Below are positions 59,215 to 64,000 of a DNA stretch of 64,000 nucleotides, piece after piece. The stretch is from the NCBI GenBank assembly GCA_934047225.1, contig OW203987.1, positions 7,715,501-7,779,500 of the forward strand, in the 5' to 3' direction. Made by a program: the position numbers and the translations under genes. Numbering within the stretch: the first letter of the stretch is position 1; the number at the start of each line of letters is the position of its first letter. The DNA is from Ypsolopha sequella (taxonomy: Eukaryota; Arthropoda; Insecta; Lepidoptera; Ypsolophidae). A model generated the notes under the pieces. That model saw only the letters and a list, made by a program, of their open reading frames with translations, was not told the DNA's origin and did not search any database.

Positions 59215-59442
59215 CCAATGAGCGTTTTTCTCGTTGTTTTTTTCTTAGTTCTTAGCTTTCCTCCAGATGGCGCTGTCCATGTCACCATATATGTGTTTCG
59301 TAGCAATCAACGTCAAAGTGGTTTTTCGTTTGTTTGGAATCGGTGCAAATTTTTTCTTTGATTCTATTGCTAAAGAATACGACAGTGCCATCTAGGAATC
59401 TTATTTAACACTACATTTGACGTAATGAAAAACGCTCATTGG
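59215..59442. mobile_element. MITE 37 bp before the candidate exon at 59480
   Basis: Terminal inverted repeats ccaatgagcgtttttc and inverse. About 228 bases, non-coding, contains ccagatggcgctgtcc and an inverted-like agtgccatctagg. Confidence 0.75.
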
Positions 59443-59479
59443 TAATCAGACCAATAATAAAGTTATTACTTCTTTCCAG

Positions 59480-61974
59480 TTGGATACAAGTGATGCTAAT
59501 TCAGTTACAGATACGGATCGCAGTTATATCGATAATGGTTAGCATGTCTACATAATCTGTGGTATTTTTAGGGTTCCGTACCTCGATATTAAAAAACAGA
59601 ACCCTTGTAGGTTCACTTTGTTGTTCATCTGTCCGTCTGTCTATCTGTCCGTCTCTCAAGACCCTTTTGCTTGGGCCCCGTGTGAGATATCAAGTTAAAA
59701 CTGAGACCTCCTAAAGAAGTCCACGGCCACATGTTGCTGCAAAATATTAAGCTTCTAACTCATCGCGAAAAAAAGTTATTGCCCTTTACATAATCAATTT
59801 CATAAAAATTTGCTTCCAGTTGACTTAGAAACTTGAAACTTCGCTCACAGGTAGGTCTTATAATACGTTTAGGAAAATATCTAAAAGTTACCAATATTCA
59901 ATTATTTATGAAGTTATGATATTAATTAGACCCTTTCGATACACATAGATAGTTGTATATATGCTAACAGCCGCACTCAGAGTCGTTCGTTAAGTTAACG
60001 CTAATGCGTATTTAGGTAATTGCCATTAAATGAGTTAATGGCTGGTTCAACTCAGAGACGATTTTTTACCTGTCATTAGTTAATGATCGATTTAAGTAAA
60101 CGTAGGGCTGCCTGTCACTATCGACTACCGTTTCGATAAAAACGAACTGCGGCTTTAGAGGAAGAAAAAGTAAAATTGGAGTTGGAGGAAGTAAAGAAAA
60201 GACTAGAAAAATTGTAATAATTTGTATTAACGTAGAAAGTAATTTACATTAAAATTAAAAATAAATTAAAAAAATTAATAATTTGTTTTAATGTAGAAAA
60301 TAATTAACAATAAAATTAAAAATAAATACAAAATTGTAATAATTTGTTTTAATGTAGAAAATAATTAAAATTAAAATGGGAATGTCGCCAGCATACTGGG
60401 CACCTTGCCGCAGAGCAGCGATGTGGACGAAGTTTTATATTTATAATATAGTTTATCTTTTAAGGTGTTTTATTTTATTTTCAAGGATATTTTTAGTTTA
60501 GTTTAGATGTATTTATTTTAGTCCTTTTTATTTTTATTTTAATGTTATTTAAGTTAATTATAAAATAAGTAAAATACCGGGAGTGAAATTCGGTAATAGA
60601 GTATTTTCTAAACGGATCCCCGTAATCACGTATACCTCCTCGGTCCCGGCTCCCTATGTCTTCTAGCGTAATCCACAAACTCATATTCTATGAAACTATA
60701 GGCGCAATGCGAAAACCAAATCCCACAATATTCACAACACAGATTCACAAGTTCTATTCTCACCTTTGGAAACGTCAAATTTAATCAGTCATTAGATAGT
60801 TAAGTAGGGGTGCTTCGACACTTAAAGTTAACGAACATTAAATGAAACTAATGAAGCGTTAACTGACTCTGAGAGTGAACTTTTTTAATTCTTTACTTAA
60901 GTCGTCCTTAATGGACAATTAAACGACTCTGAGTGCGGCTGTGAGTGTCAAGTTAAGTTGGTCCTTTATAACTGCAAGTGGAATTACTTACCATAGTGTT
61001 TTAGGGTTCCGTGAGTTGTGCTTGAGTCCGACTCGCACTTAGCCGGTTTTTAGGGTTCCGTACCCAAAGGGTAACGAACGGGACCTTATTACTAAAACTC
61101 CGCTGTCCGTCTGTCTGCCGTCTGTCCGTCTGCCACCAGGCTGTATCCCATGAACCGTGGTAGTTAGACAGTTGAAATTTTCACAGATTATGTATTTCTG
61201 TTGCCGCTATAATAACAAATACTAAAAAACAGAATAAAATAAATTTTGAACGGTCGGAGTTCCGAGATTGGGCAAAACAGGGTTCGGGGTTATGGCTTTT
61301 CAAGATAGTAAAATATTAATTTCTGAATAAAATAAATACTACTTGTTACCTTACAAAATGAAGTACAGGTTAATTAAAAAAAATCTTGGCATTAATGTAT
61401 AGAAACTTCAGAAAAAAAACAGGATTTTCAAGTTCAGGTTACACCCGTAGCGCCGCAATGCTATTCAAGAGATTTTCTTGAAATTCCCGTTTTTTCTCTG
61501 AAGTTACTATACATTAGTGCCATGACTTTTTTAATGAACCTGCACTTCCTCTTGTAAGGTAACAAGTGGTATTTATTTAAGGGGGCTCCCATACAACAGA
61601 CATGTTTTTTGCCGTTTTTATTGATAATGGTACGGAACCCTTAGTGCGTGAGTTCGACTCGCACTTGGCCGGTTTTTGCATAATAACTGCGCATTTCTGT
61701 ATCAGATAACAGATCACTCGACCGAAAACTACGTAAATTGCGGAAAAAGCTTTTAAAGGATCAAGTTGATATTAAATTGGATCGTATCCTTTGCTACCTC
61801 ATGAAGTTGAGCTTACGCAGTAGCCACGCCCGGTCGCCCCCCCCGCAATGGTTGCAACACAAGCTCTACGATCTACTTACTCTCACTGAAAAGGCGATTG
61901 AACGAAAAAGGATGAATGCCAAAAATAATTTCTCGTTATTTAGTCCTGGTGGGTTCCTCTTTTATAGTATTTAG
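59480..61974 (+). CDS. Hen1: Candidate alternative 3' exons of Hen1
   Basis: Exon 59480-59537 (acceptor tttccag, donor GTTAGC) reads LDTSDANSVTDTDRSYIDN. It ends in phase 1 and joins 61706-61974 (acceptor gtatcag), which starts in the matching phase and reads NRSLDRKLRKLRKKLLKD, then RILCYLMKLSLRS, PPPQWLQHKLYDLL and TEKAIERKRMNAK to a TAG. Hen1 exon 9 has a possible donor GTAAAT after 57569, in phase 0, fitting the phase-0 acceptor at 59480. Used together, Hen1 would be 664 residues with a basic, helical tail. The exon composition is coding-like amid AT-rich repeats. They could instead belong to a separate unknown gene whose first exons are not recognised. No known domain is seen. Confidence 0.5.
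59566..59690. repeat. agggttccgtac-family fragment
   Basis: Starts ttttagggttccgtacctcg and contains repeated ctgtccgtctgtc. Only this end is clear. Confidence 0.55.
60216..60377. repeat. Tandem repeat, about 60-bp unit
   Basis: Three imperfect units beginning taataatttgttttaatgta and ending aaaattaaaaataaa. Extremely AT-rich. Confidence 0.75.
60378..60560 (+). pseudogene. RLE-type retrotransposon 3' end (copy 4)
   Basis: Reads GNVASILGTLPQSSDVDEV, then a stop, then a 3'UTR sharing agtttagatgtatttatttt with copy 3. Only the last 20 or so codons are left. Inserted in the Harbinger remnant. Confidence 0.8.
61049..61677. mobile_element. agggttccgtac-family element, copy 3, with nested palindrome
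   Basis: Ends agggttccgtacccaaaggg and gactcgcacttggccggttt. Close to copy 1 at 10237, but a palindromic element occupies about 61250-61580 (arms share cacttgttaccttaca-like and aatgtatag sequence). A partial end of another copy lies at 61005-61048. The right end is 29 bases from the exon at 61706. Confidence 0.75.
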
Positions 61975-62079
61975 AGTTACTAGAGTAAGGAAAACCTTTG
62001 TTTACGATTCTAACGCCATAAATATTAGGTATTCACATATGAAATTGCTGTTTTCTATAGAGAATTTGAACGCAACTTG

Positions 62080-62648
62080 TTAAGGCGATATGTAAAAGTT
62101 TTAGCGTCCCTTTTACTCCATATGCGAAAAAAATCCTCAATGCGAGAGGGATGGATTTGAGGAAAAGTAGCAAAAAGTCGGTTTTTTATTAATATAAAAT
62201 ATACTAAAGTTGCTATCAAAATTTCGTTTAACCAGGTCCTAGATACTGTTGCAATCCATCTAATAAAATATAATTGCAGTCCATATGTCATTCCAAATTG
62301 TCAAACCAGGAGAATTGGTGTCGAAAGAGACCTCATTTCAATAAATATTTCTATCGAGCCGAATTTCTCCAATCGCGTTTCTGTTCTAACAGATCACTAG
62401 AAAAAGAATCCAAAAATAATATACTATTTTATCAAAATAATACATTATTTACTGAAATAGATATGCACGTTCTAAAAGTGTCGATTTTTTTTCGTAGCGC
62501 CTTAAATTTATATAAAAACTAAAAAACTGTGTGGAAGAGCGGGGTCTCCTAATACAAGTATTTACGTACTTAAAAGGAGTCTCCAACCCAGCTATGTTAA
62601 ACTGCTTTGAATGATAAATAAAGATTTTGTATTGTATTTTGTATAACT
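62080..62648. repeat. Repeat-derived sequence with LINE-type tail
   Basis: 62300-62360 (cctcatttcaataaatattt) resembles 8590-8620 and, inverted, 26810-26840. 62600-62648 has gataaataaag followed by ttgtattgtat units like a LINE end. Confidence 0.45.
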
Positions 62649-62949
62649 CAATTTTCATTACTAACATTTTTGCATTTTTTTAGGAATTACAAATCAAAAT
62701 TATGTAGTTTCTTATGTGTATGAATGAGACAACATTAAGCTAACAGGAACATTAATTAAATTTTTGAAAAGTGTCAGCTCTAAAAAAATATTACGAATCT
62801 TATCATGGAAATGGATGGCATTTAGAAGGAACTGTTTTTGAAATTTTAATTTTGGTTATCAAAGCGACAATAAAGACAAAACTTCATCCGTAGATGGAAA
62901 ACCTTGAAATCAACTTACAAACAAAAAACAAATAATAGAAATAGCTATT

Positions 62950-63272
62950 CCATCCATCCATCAGCCTAGTTCGTCCACGGCGGTCATCCTGTAAGAATTG
63001 CCCATACTCACACACGCTGGGCAGGCGAGTTGGTGAGCGCGGTGCCGGAACCCTCGCACCAGTGACGCCGCTGCCCGTCACCAGTCTGTTCCATATAAGG
63101 CCCGGCTATTAGGGATGGATATACCGCCATCCATCGGTCCCAAGGTGGACCTCCTGGTTTTTTGCCTGTGAGCTGTCCTCTTACTCTCCCCCGAATTACT
63201 TCGAGGTGGTCTCCAAGTAAGATGGTGGTACCTCCACAGTCGAGCCCGGCATCAGCTCTACCACCTGTAGGT
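62950..63272 (-). mobile_element. GC-rich 323-bp retroposon with 12-bp target duplication
   Basis: Flanked by gaaatagctatt at 62938-62949 and 63273-63284. Minus-strand reading ends in a (tggatgga)n tail next to one flank. Much GC-richer than its surroundings. A fragment of the same family is at 2473-2552. No tRNA-like head was recognised. Confidence 0.75.
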
Positions 63273-63284
63273 GAAATAGCTATT

Positions 63285-64000
63285 GAATTGCAGGAACTAT
63301 GAACTTAAGAATCTGTAAGCCTATTATATCTGTTTTTCAAATGCCCTTAAAGTTGTTTGAAAAATCCATTTCATATATTCTGCATCGATTTAAATTCCTG
63401 GGTTAACCCGTTAATCAGGTCTGGTTAAGCCATGCTGGGTGCCTTACAGTAGTACCATTTAAATAATGCGCGTAGGAATCTTCGTCACCCTTCGGTAAAG
63501 GTCGTTTTTCTGTATTCATATTTCCGCTTTCTATACAATCCATGTTACATTGGTTCACTTCCAGTTGCCATAGCCCCCCCTGTACCCGCCAATATTTCGT
63601 ACAAGTTTTTTAATGGCTCTTAAATTGTAAATACTACTAACTCTTACAATTTATAATTCGGCTCGTTTTCGAGAAAACGAACAGTGGCGAAGATTTGTAT
63701 GTGCATTGTATCTTATTTCTCTCTCAAGCGTCGTGTAGAATAGTAGTAGGGGTCCTTACCCCCTGTCCCCCGCCCCTGGATACGTGATAGTATATAATCC
63801 GGACATTGCTTGTCCGTTTGTTTTTTTTTTTTAATAAAAGAGTTTGTTTTGATACGCCTATGTAATTGAAGTCGGTAATAAGAATTTAAAACGATGGGCG
63901 TTTCAAATTTGGCTGTCCTTTTCTTTATGGACAGTTCACAGTATTTGAAATCGTTATAAATTATATACAAAGTAATTTTGTTCTTAGGTTGTCAAGTGCA
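63285..64000. other. Unassigned right edge
   Basis: No recognisable gene or element ends. The minus-strand frame at 63713-63970 has no known domain. Confidence 0.4.

Larger units (their letters stand above)
59968..60941. mobile_element. PIF/Harbinger-like remnant
   Basis: 20-bp terminal inverted repeats cagccgcactcagagtcgtt. On the plus strand, 60148-60217 is the end of a coiled-coil frame (ALEEEKVKLELEEVKKRL), as in Myb/MADF partner proteins. On the minus strand, 60684-about 60565 begins MSLWITLEDIG and continues GIRDYGDPFRKYSITEFHSR, like the start of HARBI1-type transposases. Most of both genes is missing. A retrotransposon tail is inserted at 60378-60560. Confidence 0.6.

Overview
The window is nuclear DNA of an insect, most likely a moth or butterfly (Lepidoptera). 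The evidence is spliced genes with GT-AG introns, a cuticle chitin-binding gene of the obstructor family, a piRNA-pathway methyltransferase gene, and a very dense load of transposon families. AT-rich introns and spacers consist largely of nested mobile elements. The species call is inference; no sequence search was possible.

Two host genes could be assembled exon by exon with matching splice phases. (1) Positions 2359-16853, minus strand: a complete five-exon gene for a 242-residue secreted protein with a signal peptide and three six-cysteine chitin-binding (CBM14) domains, best matched to obstructor-A (CPAP3 class). (2) Positions 35613-57596, plus strand: the small-RNA 2'-O-methyltransferase Hen1, nine exons, with the Hen1 metal-binding E-x-x-E-H motif. 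Two further phase-compatible exons (59480-59537 and 61706-61974) suggest an alternative, longer Hen1 C-terminus.

Everything else is mobile-element territory. 1-2300 holds foldbacks, LINE tails and a broken retrotransposon end. The obst-A introns hold a candidate 3.1-kb insertion, a SINE and two foldback elements with tRNA-like cores. 17-21.7 kb has palindromic elements, including a flawless 202-bp palindrome. 21.7-24.7 kb carries a nearly intact non-LTR retrotransposon with a C2H2 finger, a reverse transcriptase and a restriction-like endonuclease; three further 3' pieces of the same group lie at 1.3, 54.9 and 60.4 kb. 25-30 kb is stacked MITEs. 30.4-32.2 kb is a LINE broken by another LINE. 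32.8-34.3 kb is an internally deleted DNA transposon. Hen1's largest intron (39.6-52.8 kb) holds a degraded antisense Ty1/copia element, itself broken by several MITEs. The last 4 kb has a Harbinger remnant and more repeats.

The biological theme is a piRNA-stabilising enzyme whose introns are packed with nested transposons, several lying within 40-70 bp of its splice acceptors. No operon-like, CRISPR or prokaryotic system is present.
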